A program made the position numbers and the translations under genes. Positions 25,113-36,841 of a stretch of 64,000 bases of DNA are shown here, piece by piece. Under the pieces are notes generated by a model. That model had not been told where the DNA came from, made no database searches, and saw only the letters and a program-made list of their open reading frames with translations. The stretch's first letter is position 1; each line of letters starts with the position of its first letter. Source of the DNA: Oasisia sp. SBJ-2009 (Eukaryota > Annelida > Polychaeta > Sabellida > Siboglinidae); assembly GCA_964017155.1 (NCBI GenBank), contig OZ024857.1, positions 32,159,542 to 32,223,541 of the forward strand. Direction: 5' to 3'.

Positions 25113-28100
25113 TAACTTCGGTATGTGTGGTTTTTGTCTCTGAAGGCGTGGTTTTACCTTTCTCGGGCGTGGTTTTACCTTTTTGGGGGTGGTTTTACCT
25201 TTGTAGGCGTGGTTTTGCCTATGTAGGCGAGTTTTGACCTTTGTGGGCGTGGTTTTGCCTTAATGGGCGTGGTATTTCCTTTGTAGTAGTGTCATTACTT
25301 CAGCATACGTGGTTTTTATGTATGTAGGCGTGGTGTTTCCTTTGTGTGCTTGGTTTTATCTCTGTAGGCGAGTTTATTACCTCTGAAGGTGTGTTTTGCC
25401 ATTGTGGGTGTGGTTTTACCTCTGAAGGCGTGGTTTTACGTTTGTGGGCGTGGTTTTACCATTGTATGCGTGGTTTTACCTCTGTAGGCGTGGAGTTACC
25501 TTTGTGGGCGTGGTTTGACCTTCATAGGCGTGGTTTTAACTATGTAGGCGACGTTTAACCTTTGTGGGCGTGGTTTTTATGTATATATGCGAGGTTATTA
25601 CCTCTGATGGCGTGTGATGCCTTTGTGGGCGTGGCATTTCCTTTGTAGGTGTGGTTTTTACCTCTGTAGGTGTGGTTATTCCTTTGCGGGCGTGTTGTTA
25701 CCTCCGTAGGCGTGGTTATAACATCTGAAGACGTGGTTTTACCTTTGTTCGCGTGGTTTTACCTTTGTATGCATGGTTTTACCTATGTAGGCGAGGTTTA
25801 ACCTTTGTGGACGTGGTTTTGCTATTGTGGGCGTGGTATGTTTTTGTAGTAGTGGTATAACTTCGGTATGCGTGTTTTTTTTACCTCTGTTGGTATGGAG
25901 TTACCTTTGCGGTCGTGTTTTATCCTCCGTAGGCGTGGCTATAACATCTGAAGGGGTGGTTTTACCTTCTTGAGCGTGGTTTTACCTTTGTATGCGTGGT
26001 TTTACCTCTGTAGGCGTGGATTTACCTTTGTGGGCGTGGTTTTACGTTTGTAGGCGTCCTTATAACCTCTGAAGGCGTGGTTTACCATGGTGGGCATGGT
26101 TTTTCATCTGTAGGCGTGTATTTATCTTCGTAGGCGTGGTGTTACTTCTGTAGGCGTGGTTTTACCTTTGTGGGCGGGGTTATTCCTTTGTAGGCATGGC
26201 GTTACCCCTGGAGGCTTATTTTTACCTTTGAGGGCGTGGTTTGACCTTTGTGGGCGTGCTTATACCTTTGTGGGCGTGGTTTTAACTTTGTAGGCGTGGT
26301 TTTTTAATCTCTGTAGGCGTGGTTTTACCTTTGTGGGCGTGGTTTTACCTTTGTAGGCGTGTTTTACCTCCCTATGCGTGGCTATAACCTCTGAAGGCGT
26401 GGTTTTACCTTTGTGGGCGTGGTTTTATTCAGTAGGCGTGGTTTTACCTTAGCATGCGTGGTTTTTATCTATATATGCGAGGTTATTAAAGCAGGGGTGT
26501 GTTGCCTTTGTGGGCGTGGTATTTCCTTTGTAGGTGTGGTTTTTACGTCTGTAAGCGTTGTTTTACCTTTGCGGGCGTGTTATTACCTCCGTAGGCGTGG
26601 TTATAACATATATATATTCTGTAGCCGTGCATTTACGTTTGTAGGAGTGGCTTTACCTATATAGGGTTGTTTTACCTATGTGGGCGTGGTATTTCCTTTG
26701 TAGGCGTGGTTTGTACCTCTCTAGGCGTGGTTTTCCTTTTGGGGGCATGTTTTTACTTTCGTAGGCGTGGTTATTACACCAGAAGGCTTGGTTTTACCTT
26801 TGTGGGCGTGGTTTTACCTTTGTATGCGTGGTTTTACCTATGTAGGCGAGGCTTAACTTTTCTGGGCGTGGTTTTACTTTTGTGGGCGTGGTATTTTCAT
26901 TGTAGTAGTGGCATAACTTCGGTGTGCGTGGTTTTACCTTTGGCAGCGTTTTTTACTTCCGTAAGCGTAGTTGTAACCTCTGATGGCGTGTTTTACCTTT
27001 TTCGGGCGTGGTTTTACCTTTGTAGGCGTTGTTTTACCTCTGTTGCCGTGGTTTTACCTTTGCAGGCGTGGTTTTACCTATGTATTCGAGATATAAACTT
27101 TGTGGGCGTGGTTTTACTTGTGTTGGCCTGGTATTTCCTTTGTAATAGTGGCATTACTTCGGTATGTGTGGTTTTTGCCTCTGTAGGCGTGGTTTTACCT
27201 TTGCGGTTTTTTTTCTTCCGTAGGCGTGGTTATAACCTCTGAAGGCGTGGTTTTACCTTTCTCGGGTGTGGGTTTACCTTTTTGGGCGTGAATTTACCTT
27301 TGTAGGCGTGGTTTTGCCTATGTAGGCGAGTTTTGACCTTTGTGGGCGTGGTTTTACCTTAATGGGCGTGGTATTTCCTTTGTTGTAGTGTCATTACTTC
27401 GGCATACGTGGTTTTTATGTCTGTAGGCGTGGTGTTTCCTTTGTGTGCTTGGTTTTATCTCTGTAGGCGAGTTTATTACCTCTGAAGGTGTGTTTTGCCA
27501 TTGTGGGTGTGGTTTTACCTCTGAAGGCGTGGTTTTACGTTTGTGGGCGTGGTTTTACCTTTGTATGCGTGGTTTTACCTCTGTAGGCGAGGAGTTACCT
27601 TTGTGGGCGTGGTTTGACCTTCATAGGCGTGGTTTTAACTATGTAGGCGACGTTTAACCTTTCTGGGCGTGGTTTTTATGTATATATGCGAGGTTATTAC
27701 CTCTGATGGCGTGTGATGCCTTTGTGGGCGTGGTATTTCCTTTATAGGTGTGGTTTTTACCTCTGTAGGTATGGTTTTTACCTTTGCAGGCGTTTTATTC
27801 TTCCGTAGGCGTGGTTATAACATCTGAAGGCGTGGTTTTACCTTTGTGGGCGTGGTTTTACCTTTGCATGCGTGGTTTTACCTCTGTTGGCATGGAGTTA
27901 CCTTTGCGGTCGTGTTTTTTCCTCCGTAGGCGTGGCTATAACATCTGAAGGCGTGGTTTTACCTTTTTGAACGTGGTTTTACCTTTGTATGCGTGGTTTT
28001 ACCTCTGCAGGCGTGGATTTACCTTTGTGGGCGTGGTTTTTCCTTTGTAGGCGTGGTTTTAGCTATGCAGGCGACGTTTAACCTTTGTGGGCGTGGTTTT

Positions 28101-28792
28101 ACCTTTGTGAGCGTGGCATTTCCTTTGTTGTAGTGGCATTACTTCGGGATGCGTGGTGTTTACCTCTGTAGGCGTGGTTTTACCTTTGTGGGCGTGGTTT
28201 TATTCAGTAGGCGTGGTTTTACCTTAGCATGCGTGGTTTTTATCTATATATGCGAGGTTATTAAAGCAGGGGTGTGTTGCCTTTGTGGGCGTGGTATTTC
28301 CTTTGTAGGTGTGGTTTTTTACGTCTGTAAGCGTTGTTTTACCTTTGCGGGCGTGTTTTTACCTCCGTAGGCGTGGTTATAACATATGAAGGCGTGGTTT
28401 TACCTTTGTGGGCGTGGTTTAACCTTTGTATGCGTGGTTTTGCCTCTGTAGGCGTGGATTTACCTTTGTGGGCGTGGTTTTACCTTTGTAGGCGTGGTTT
28501 TACCTATGTAGGCAACGTTTAACCTTTGTGGGCGTGGTTTTACCTTTGTGGGCGTGGTATTTCCTTTGTAGTAATGGCATTACTTCTGTATGCGTGGTTT
28601 TCATTTCTGTAGGCGTGGTTATAACATATGAAGGCTTGGTTTTACCTTTGTAGGCGTGGTTTTACCTTTGTATGCGTCGTTTTAGCACTGTAGGCGTGGA
28701 TTTACATTTGTGGGCGTGGTTTTACCTTTGAAGGCGTGGTTTTACCTATTTAGGCTACGTTTAACCTTTGTGGGCGTGGTTTTACCTTTGTG

Positions 28793-28933
28793 GGCGTGGT
28801 ATTTCCTTTATAGTAGTGGCATTACTTCAGTATGCGTGGTTTTTATGTCTGTAGGCGTGGTTTTACCTTTGTGTGCTTGGTTTTATCTCTGTAGGCGAGT
28901 TTATTACCTCTGAAGGTGTGTTTTGCTATTGTG
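28793..28933 (+). repeat. Representative seven-monomer landmark block
   Basis: An ordered run of diverged monomers: GGTATTTCCTTT(G/A)TA, GTAGTGGCATTACTTCAGTA, a 21-bp TTTTTATGTCTGTA monomer, a standard one, TGCTTGGTTTTATCTCTGTA, GGCGAGTTTATTACCTCTGA and AGGTGTGTTTTGCCATTGTG. Whole or partial copies of this order recur roughly fifty times, for example near 960, 2090, 12050, 17750, 25280, 34000, 44680, 48837, 51570, 56106 and 63710. The spacing between copies is irregular, roughly 0.4 to 2 kb. Confidence 0.85.
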
Positions 28934-30240
28934 GGCGTGGTTTTTCTTCTGTAGCCGTGCATTTACGTTTGTAGGAGTGGCTTTACCTATATAGGGTTGT
29001 TTTGCCTATGTGGGCGTGGTATTTCCTTTGTAGGCGTGGTTTGTACCTCTGTAGGCGTAGTTTTCCTTTTGGGGGCATGTTTTTACTTTCGTAGGCGTGG
29101 TTATTACACCAGAATGCTTGGTTTTACCTTTGTGGGCGTGGTTTTACCTTTATATGCGTGGTTTTACCTATGTAGGCGAGGCTTAACTTTTTGGGGCGTG
29201 GTTTTACTTTTGTGGGCGTGGTATTGTCATTGTATTAGTGGCATAACTTCGGTGTGCGTGGTTTTACCTTTGCCAGCGTTTTTTACTTCCGTAAGCGTAG
29301 TTGTAACCTCTGATGGCGTGTTTTACCTTTTTCGGGCGTGGTTTTACCTTTGTAAGCGTTGTTTTACCCCTGTTGCCGTGGTTTTACCTTTGCAGGCGTG
29401 GTTTTACCTATGTATGCGAGTTTTAGCCTTTGTGGGCGTGGTTTTACCTTTGTGGGCGAGGTATTTCCTTTGTAGTAGTGACATTACTTCAGTATACGTG
29501 GTTTTTATGTCTGTAGACGTGGTTTAACCTTTGTGTGCTCGCTTTCTGTAGGCGAGTTTATTACCTCTGAAGGTGTGTTTTGCCATTGTGGGCGTGGACT
29601 TACGTTTGTAGGAGTCCCTATAATATCTGAAGGCGTGGTTTACCTTTGTGTGCGTGGTTTTTCATCTGTAGGCGTGTATTTACCTTCGTAGGCGTGCTTT
29701 ACTTCTGTAGGCGTGGTTTTAGCTGTGTGGGCGTGGTTATTCCTTTGTAGGCATGGCGTTACCCCTGGAGGCTTGTTTTACCTTTTTGGATTGACCTTTG
29801 TATGCGTGGTTTTACCTCTGTAAGCGTAGAGTTACCTTTGTGGGAGTGGTTTTACCTTCATAGGCGTTGTTTTAACTATGTAGGCGACGTTTAACCTTTG
29901 AGGGCGTGGTTTTTATCTATATTTGCGAGGTTATTACCTCTGAAGGGGTGTGTTGCCTTTTTAGGCGTGGTGTTTCCTTTGTAGGTGTGGTTTTTACCTG
30001 TGTAAGCGTGGTTTTAGCTTTGCGGCGTGTTGTTACCTCCGTAGGCGTGGTTATAATATCCGAAGGCGTGGTTTTACCTTTATGGGCGTGGTTTTACCTC
30101 TCTATGCGTGGTTCTACCTCTGTAGGCGTGGATTTACCTATCTTTGTGGGCGTGGTTTTACCTTTGTATGCGTGGTTTTACCTATGTATTCGAGATTTAA
30201 ACTTTGTGGGCGTGGTTTTACTTTTGTGGGCGTGGTATTT

Positions 30241-30262
30241 ATAATAATAATAATAATAATAG
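30241..30262 (-). repeat. Microsatellite 3' tail of the L2-like element
   Basis: A run of ATA/TAA triplets ending at the satellite junction. On the element strand it is preceded by GGCGCAAAAGAAGTTAC, a typical 3'-terminal arrangement of L2-like elements (GGCGC a short distance before a trinucleotide tail). The other L2 family in this window has an equivalent end near 48792-48826. Confidence 0.85.
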
Positions 30263-31697
30263 TAACTTCTTTTGCGCCAATATCCTCGAAAATCAAGCTC
30301 AGTGGCGCGACAAAACCAGGGGATTAATCAATCTCATAATCGAAAGCAATGCGTGAGTCGTCAACGGATGGATGGAAAAGCTAGGAGGCTAAGGAGGATA
30401 GGCAGCATTAAAGAGATAGGTTTTTAGATGTCGGCGGAATGAAACTATATTACCTTGTGATTTAACACTGGCAGGAAGCGAATTCCACACCGTTGGTGCG
30501 GCAACCGAGAAAGCTCGGGTCCCGGCTTTCTTTTTCACCCGAGGGATGTGAAGAGGGTTACTACTGGTTGAGCGTAGCTGTCTGGAATTTCTTGTTGGAG
30601 TTAGCATTGAATTTAGATATGCTGGTTGTGTAGATGAGAGTGCTTGATAGGCTATTGTACACATTTTGAAAATGATGCGATAGTGCACAGGTAGCCAATG
30701 CAGTGATTTTAGAAGCGGCACTGAGCGAGAAAAACGTGGAGAACGCGTGACTACCCTTGCTAAACAATTTTGGACACGCTGAAGTTTGGCTATGTCCTTG
30801 TTTGCGGTATTGTAAAGGAGGGAATTGCAGTAGTCGAGTCTGCTGCTTACTAGAGCTGTGGCGATGGTTTTAGCAACGGAAAGTGATAAAAACCGGCGGA
30901 TACGGCGAAGATCACGGATATGGTAAAAACAGCAACGGCATGTTTTCGATATATGTTTTTTGAAATTGAAGTTTTCATCAAACGTTACTCCGAGATTTAA
31001 AACTGAAGTGGCTGGTGTGATACTCTGACTCAGAATATGTGTCGGGAAAAAGCCATTGAGTTTTGCCCGCTGCGTTGAGGTACCAATGATGAGAAATTCA
31101 GTCTTATCTGCATTTAGTTTTAATTTACTATTTTTCATCCAGAGGGAGACATCTTGGAGACAATCCCTGAGCTGGTTTAGGGAGCGACAAGTATCTGGTG
31201 TGGTCAGAGAAACATAGATTTGTGTGTCATCTGCATAAAGGTGATGATCCAGGTTATGACTCTGGATAACTGAGCTTAATGGTGTTGTGTACAGAGTGAA
31301 AAGCAACGGACCCAAAACAGAACCCTGGGGGACACCACAAGAGGTGGGCAGCATGTCTGAGAAGCAGTTACCTATTTTAATGGCTTGCCGGCTGTCAGTA
31401 AGGTATGAAGTAAACCAGCTCAAGGCTGTGCCAGATATCCCGTACCACGTTGATAAGCGTGTAATGAGAATGTCGTGGTGAATGGTGTCGAAAGCGGCGG
31501 ATAGGTCAAGCAGGGTCAGTGCAGTAACTTTGCCATTATCAATGTTAAGGTTTATGTCATTGTGTACTTTTAAAAGAGCAGTTTCTGTTGAGTGAAATTG
31601 TTTGTACGCAGACTGTGATGCATTGGTTAAACCATTTATGTTGATGTGAGAAGTAAGTCGATTTGCAACAACCTTTTCGAGTATTTTGGAAATGAAG
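30241..31697 (-). mobile_element. 5'-truncated L2-like non-LTR retrotransposon, copy A
   Basis: A 1,457-bp insertion of non-satellite sequence read on the minus strand. It keeps the reverse-transcriptase core, the C-terminal region and a short 3' UTR of about 148 bp, and ends in a (TAT)n-type microsatellite tail at 30241-30262, as is usual for L2-like elements. The 5' part (endonuclease and the start of the RT) is missing, as expected from incomplete target-primed reverse transcription. Comparison with the empty paralogue at 25091-25112 shows no target-site duplication. Assignment to the L2 clade of the CR1 superfamily rests on protein similarity recalled from the family; a Rex1- or Crack-like relative is possible. 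Confidence 0.9.
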
Positions 31698-31714
31698 CTT
31701 TGTAATAGTAGCAT
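30389..31714 (-). pseudogene. Reverse transcriptase fragment of L2-like ORF2, copy A
   Basis: An uninterrupted 441-codon frame. The first five codons, including the ATG at 31712-31714, come from the antisense strand of the satellite; the retrotransposon part starts at SFISKILEKVVANRL, inside the fingers of the RT. Seen motifs: QSAYKQFHSTETALL (residues 34-48), LLDLSAAFDTIHHDIL with catalytic Asp near 70, GVPQGSVLGPLLF (127-139) and the catalytic box YADD (160-163). The C-terminal part has SRLDYCNSLLY, SLHWLPVHYRI and the ending RRHLKTYLFNAAYPP, all typical of L2/CR1 ORF2. The endonuclease and NYRPISNL motif are absent, so it cannot support its own retrotransposition. The lack of stops over about 436 codons suggests a young insertion. 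Whether the frame is ever expressed is unknown. Confidence 0.9.
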
Positions 31715-34700
31715 AACTTCGGTATGTGTGGTTTTTGTCTCTGAAGGCGTGGTTTTACCTTTCTCGGGCGTGGTTTTACCTTTTTGGGCGTGGTTTTACC
31801 TTTGTAGGCGTGGTTTTGCCTATGTAGGCGAGTTTTGACCTTTGTGGGCGTGGTTTTACCTTAATGGGCGTGGTATTTCCTTTGTAGTAGTGTCATTACT
31901 TCAGCATACGTGGTTTTTATGTCTGTAGGCGTGGTGTTTCCTTTGTGTGCTTGGTTTTATCTCTGTAGGCGAGTTTATTACCTCTGAAGGTGTGTTTTGC
32001 CATTGTGGGTGTGGTTTTACCTCTGAAGGCGTGGTTTTACGTTTGTGGGCGTGGTTTTACCATTGTATGCGTGGTTTTACCTCTGTAGGCGTGGAGTTAC
32101 CTTTGTGGGCGTGGTTTGACCTTCATAGGCGTGGTTTTAACTATGTAGGCGACGTTTAACCTTTGTGGGCGTGGTTTTTATGTATATATGCGAGGTTATT
32201 ACCTCTGATGGCGTGTGATGCCTTTGTGGGCGTGGCATTTCCTTTGTAGGTGTGGTTTTTACCTCTGTAGGTGTGGTTATTCCTTTGCGGGCGTGTTGTT
32301 ACCTCCGTAGGCGTGGTTATAACATCTGAAGACGTGGTTTTACCTTTGTTCGCGTGGTTTTACCTTTGTATGCATGGTTTTACCTATGTAGGCGAGGTTT
32401 AACCTTTGTGGACGTGGTTTTGCTATTGTGGGCGTGGTATGTTTTTGTAGTAGTGGTATAACTTCGGTATGCGTGTTTTTTTTACCTCTGTTGGTATGGA
32501 GTTACCTTTGCGGTCGTGTTTTATCCTCCGTAGGCGTGGCTATAACATCTGAAGGGGTGGTTTTACCTTCTTGAGCGTGGTTTTACCTTTGTATGCGTGG
32601 TTTTACCTCTGTAGGCGTGGATTTACCTTTGTGGGCGTGGTTTTACGTTTGTAGGCGTCCTTATAACCTCTGAAGGCGTGGTTTACCATGGTGGGCATGG
32701 TTTTTCATCTGTAGGCGTGTATTTAACTTCGTAGGCGTGGTGTTACTTCTGTAGGCGTGGTTTTACCTTTGTGGGCGGGGTTATACCTTTGTAGGCATGG
32801 CGTTACCCCTGGAGGCTTATTTTTACCTTTGAGGGCGTGGTTTGACCTTTGTGGGCGTGCTTATACCTTTGTGGGCGTGGTTTTACCTTTGTAGGCGTGG
32901 TTTTTTAATCTCTGTAGGCGTGGTTTTACCTTTGTGGGCGTGGTTTTACCTTTGTAGGCGTGTTTTACCTCCCTATGCGTGGCTATAACCTCTGAAGGCG
33001 TGGTTTTACCTTTGTGGGCGTGGTTTTATTCAGTAGGCGTGGTTTTACCTTAGCATGCGTGGTTTTTATCTATATATGCGAGGTTATTAAAGCAGGGGTG
33101 TGTTACCTTTGTGGGCGTGGTATTTCCTTTGTAGGTGTGGTTTTTACGTCTGTAAGCGTTGTTTTACCTTTGCGGGCGTGTTATTACCTCCGTAGGCGTG
33201 GTTATAACATATATATATTCTGTAGCCGTGCATTTACGTTTGTAGGAGTGGCTTTACCTATATAGGGTTGTTTTACCTATGTGGGCGTGGTATTTCCTTT
33301 GTAGGCGTGGTTTGTACCTCTCTAGGCGTGGTTTTCCTTTTGGGGGCATGTTTTTACTTTCGTAGGCGTGGTTATTACACCAGAAGGCTTGGTTTTACCT
33401 TTGTGGGCGTGGTTTTACCTTTGTATGCGTGGTTTTACCTATGTAGGCGAGGCTTAACTTTTCTGGGCGTGGTTTTACTTTTGTGGGCGTGGTATTTTCA
33501 TTGTAGTAGTGGCATAACTTCGGTGTGCGTGGTTTTACCTTTGGCAGCGTTTTTTACTTCCGTAAGCGTAGTTGTAACCTCTGATGGCGTGTTTTACCTT
33601 TTTCGGGCGTGGTTTTACCTTTGTAGGCGTTGTTTTACCTCTGTTGCCGTGGTTTTACCTTTGCAGGCGTGGTTTTACCTATGTATTCGAGATATAAACT
33701 TTGTGGGCGTGGTTTTACTTGTGTTGGCCTGGTATTTCCTTTGTAATAGTGGCATTACTTCGGTATGTGTGGTTTTTGCCTCTGTAGGCGTGGTTTTACC
33801 TTTGCGGTTTTTTTTCTTCCGTAGGCGTGGTTATAACCTCTGAAGGCGTGGTTTTACCTTTCTCGGGTGTGGGTTTACCTTTTTGGGCGTGAATTTACCT
33901 TTGTAGGCGTGGTTTTGCCTATGTAGGCGAGTTTTGACCTTTGTGGGCGTGGTTTTACCTTAATGGGCGTGGTATTTCCTTTGTTGTAGTGTCATTACTT
34001 CGGCATACGTGGTTTTTATGTCTGTAGGCGTGGTGTTTCCTTTGTGTGCTTGGTTTTATCTCTGTAGGCGAGTTTATTACCTCTGAAGGTGTGTTTTGAC
34101 ATTGTGGGTGTGGTTTTACCTCTGAAGGCGTGGTTTTACGTTTGTGGGCGTGGTTTTACCTTTGTATGCGTGGTTTTACCTCTGTAGGCGAGGAGTTACC
34201 TTTGTGAGCGTGGTTTGACCTTCATAGGCGTGGTTTTAACTATGTAGGCGACGTTTAACCTTTCTGGGCGTGGTTTTTATGTATATATGCGAGGTTATTA
34301 CCTCTGATGGCGTGTGATGCCTTTGTGGGCGTGGTATTTCCTTTATAGGTGTGGTTTTTACCTCTGTAGGTATGGTTTTTACCTTTGCAGGCGTTTTATT
34401 CTTCCGTAGGCGTGGTTATAACATCTGAAGGCGTGGTTTTACCTTTGTGGGCGTGGTTTTACCTTTGCATGCGTGGTTTTACCTCTGTTGGCATGGAGTT
34501 ACCTTTGCGGTCGTGTTTTTTCCTCCGTAGGCGTGGCTATAACATCTGAAGGCGTGGTTTTACCTTTTTGAACGTGGTTTTACCTTTGTATGCGTGGTTT
34601 TACCTCTGTAGGCGTGGATTTACCTTTGTGGGCGTGGTTTTTCCTTTGTAGGCGTGGTTTTAGCTATGCAGGCGACGTTTAACCTTTGTGGGCGTGGTTT

Positions 34701-36841
34701 TACCTTTGTGAGCGTGGCATTTCCTTTGTTGTAGTGGCATTACTTCGGGATGCGTGGTGTTTACCTCTGTAGGCGTGGTTTTACCTTTGTGGGCGTGGTT
34801 TTATTCAGTAGGCGTGGTTTTACCTTAGCATGCGTGGTTTTTATCTATATATGCGAGGTTATTAAAGCAGGGGTGTGTTGCCTTTGTGGGCGTGGTATTT
34901 CCTTTGTAGGTGTGGTTTTTTACGTCTGTAAGCGTTGTTTTACCTTTGCGGGCGTGTTTTTACCTCCGTAGGCGTGGTTATAACATATGAAGGCGTGGTT
35001 TTACCTTTGTGGGCGTGGTTTAACCTTTGTATGCGTGGTTTTGCCTCTGTAGGCGTGGATTTACCTTTGTGGGCGTGGTTTTACCTTTGTAGGCGTGGTT
35101 TTACCTATGTAGGCAACGTTTAACCTTTGTGGGCGTGGTTTTACCTTTGTGGGCGTGGTATTTCCTTTGTAGTAATGGCATTACTTCTGTATGCGTGGTT
35201 TTCATTTCTGTAGGCGTGGTTATAACATATGAAGGCTTGGTTTTACCTTTGTAGGCGTGGTTTTACCTTTGTATGCGTCGTTTTAGCACTGTAGGCGTGG
35301 ATTTACATTTGTGGGCGTGGTTTTACCTTTGAAGGCGTGGTTTTACCTATTTAGGCTACGTTTAACCTTTGTGGGCGTGGTTTTACCTTTGTGGGCGTGG
35401 TATTTCCTTTATAGTAGTGGCATTACTTCAGTATGCGTGGTTTTTATGTCTGTAGGCGTGGTTTTACCTTTGTGTGCTTGGTTTTATCTCTGTAGGCGAG
35501 TTTATTACCTCTGAAGGTGTGTTTTGCCATTGTGGGCGTGGTTTTTCTTCTGTAGCCGTGCATTTACGTTTGTAGGAGTGGCTTTACCTATATAGGGTTG
35601 TTTTGCCTATGTGGGCGTGGTATTTCCTTTGTAGGCGTGGTTTGTACCTCTGTAGGCGTGGTTTTCCTTTTGGGGGCATGTTTTTACTTTCGTAGGCGTG
35701 GTTATTACACCAGAATGCTTGGTTTTATCTTTGTGGGCGTGGTTTTACCTTTATATGCGTGGTTTTACCTATGTAGGCGAGGCTTAACTTTTTGGGGCGT
35801 GGTTTTACTTTTGTGGGCGTGGTATTGTCATTGTATTAGTGGCATAACTTCGGTGTGCGTGGTTTTACCTTTGCCAGCGTTTTTTACTTCCGTAAGCGTA
35901 GTTGTAACCTCTGATGGCGTGTTTTACCTTTTTCGGGCGTGGTTTTACCTTTGTAAGCGTTGTTTTACCCCTGTTGCCGTGGTTTTACCTTTGCAGGCGT
36001 GGTTTTACCTATGTATGCGAGTTTTAGCCTTTGTGGGCGTGGTTTTACCTTTGTGGGCGAGGTATTTCCTTTGTAGTAGTGACATTACTTCAGTATACGT
36101 GGTTTTTATATCTGTAGACGTGGTTTAACCTTTGTGTGCTCGCTTTCTGTAGGCGAGTTTATTACCTCTGAAGGTGTGTTTTGCCATTGTGGGCGTGGAC
36201 TTACGTTTGTAGGAGTCCCTATAATATCTGAAGGCGTGGTTTACCTTTGTGTGCGTGGTTTTTCATCTGTAGGCGTGTATTTACCTTCGTAGGCGTGTTT
36301 TACTTCTGTAGGCGTGGTTTTAGCTGTGTGGGCGTGGTTATTCCTTTGTAGGCATGGCGTTACCCCTGGAGGCTTGTTTTACCTTTTTGGATTGACCTTT
36401 GTATGCGTGGTTTTACCTCTGTAAGCGTAGAGTTACCTTTGTGGGAGTGGTTTTACCTTCATAGGCGTTGTTTTAACTATGTAGGCGACGTTTAACCTTT
36501 GAGGGCGTGGTTTTTATCTATATTTGCGAGGTTATTACCTCTGAAGGGGTGTGTTGCCTTTTTAGGCGTGGTGTTTCCTTTGTAGGTGTGGTTTTTACCT
36601 GTGTAAGCGTGGTTTTAGCTTTGCGGCGTGTTGTTACCTCCGTAGGCGTGGTTATAATATCCGAAGGCGTGGTTTTACCTTTATGGGCGTGGTTTTACCT
36701 CTCTATGCGTGGTTCTACCTCTGTAGGCGTGGATTTACCTACCTTTGTGGGCGTGGTTTTACCTTTGTATGCGTGGTTTTACCTATGTATTCGAGATTTA
36801 AACTTTGTGGGCGTGGTTTTACTTTTGTGGGCGTGGTATTT
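31698..36841 (+). repeat. 20-bp satellite array, block between the two truncated L2 copies
   Basis: 5,144 bp of satellite, nearly identical to 25097-30240. No gene or RNA is seen in it. A few copy-specific differences exist, for example TGTTACCTTTG near 33102 against TGTTGCCTTTG in copy A, and TTTGTGAGCG near 34202 against TTTGTGGGCG. The right edge GGTATTT at 36841 is the left flank of the second L2 copy. Confidence 0.96.

Larger units (their letters stand above)
1..30240 (+). repeat. 20-bp satellite array, first block
   Basis: Continuous head-to-tail monomers of consensus GGCGTGGTTTTACCTTTGTG, all in plus orientation. Common variants change the last base and the next first base (GTG-GGC, GTA-GGC, GTA-TGC) or replace TTT before GTA by TCT or TAT. 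Strongly diverged monomers are mixed in but usually keep the 20-bp spacing. The strand is G/T-rich: the consensus has 8 G, 8 T, 3 C and 1 A. No host gene, RNA gene or other element was seen in this block apart from the (TA)n tract at 4011-4089. The block begins before the window and is interrupted at 30241 by a retrotransposon. Nested segmental duplications are listed separately. Confidence 0.97.
25097..31697. repeat. 6,601-bp tandem duplication with retrotransposon, copy A
   Basis: The segment has 5,144 bp of satellite followed by the 1,457-bp truncated L2-like element. It is repeated at an exact offset of 6,601 as 31698-38298. Landmarks inside keep this offset throughout, for example the TA-rich CATATATATATTCTGTAGCC segment near 26610 and 33211. 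The frame of the unit is arbitrary: flanks are paralogous and homology at this offset continues to about 32005. The L2 insertion must predate the duplication. Confidence 0.92.

Noticed and set aside
1..30240. CRISPR-like array
   Set aside because: Repeats are contiguous with no unique spacers, there are no cas genes, and the context is eukaryotic.
30082..30327. Satellite frame running into the L2 3' end with a run of isoleucines (also 36683-36928)
   Set aside because: The isoleucines are the ATA/TAA tail read antisense. It is a junction artefact.
31287..31481. Plus-strand frame inside the truncated L2 (also 37888-38082), and small minus-strand frames inside the long element
   Set aside because: Antisense or out-of-frame shadows of the RT coding sequence; no family resemblance.
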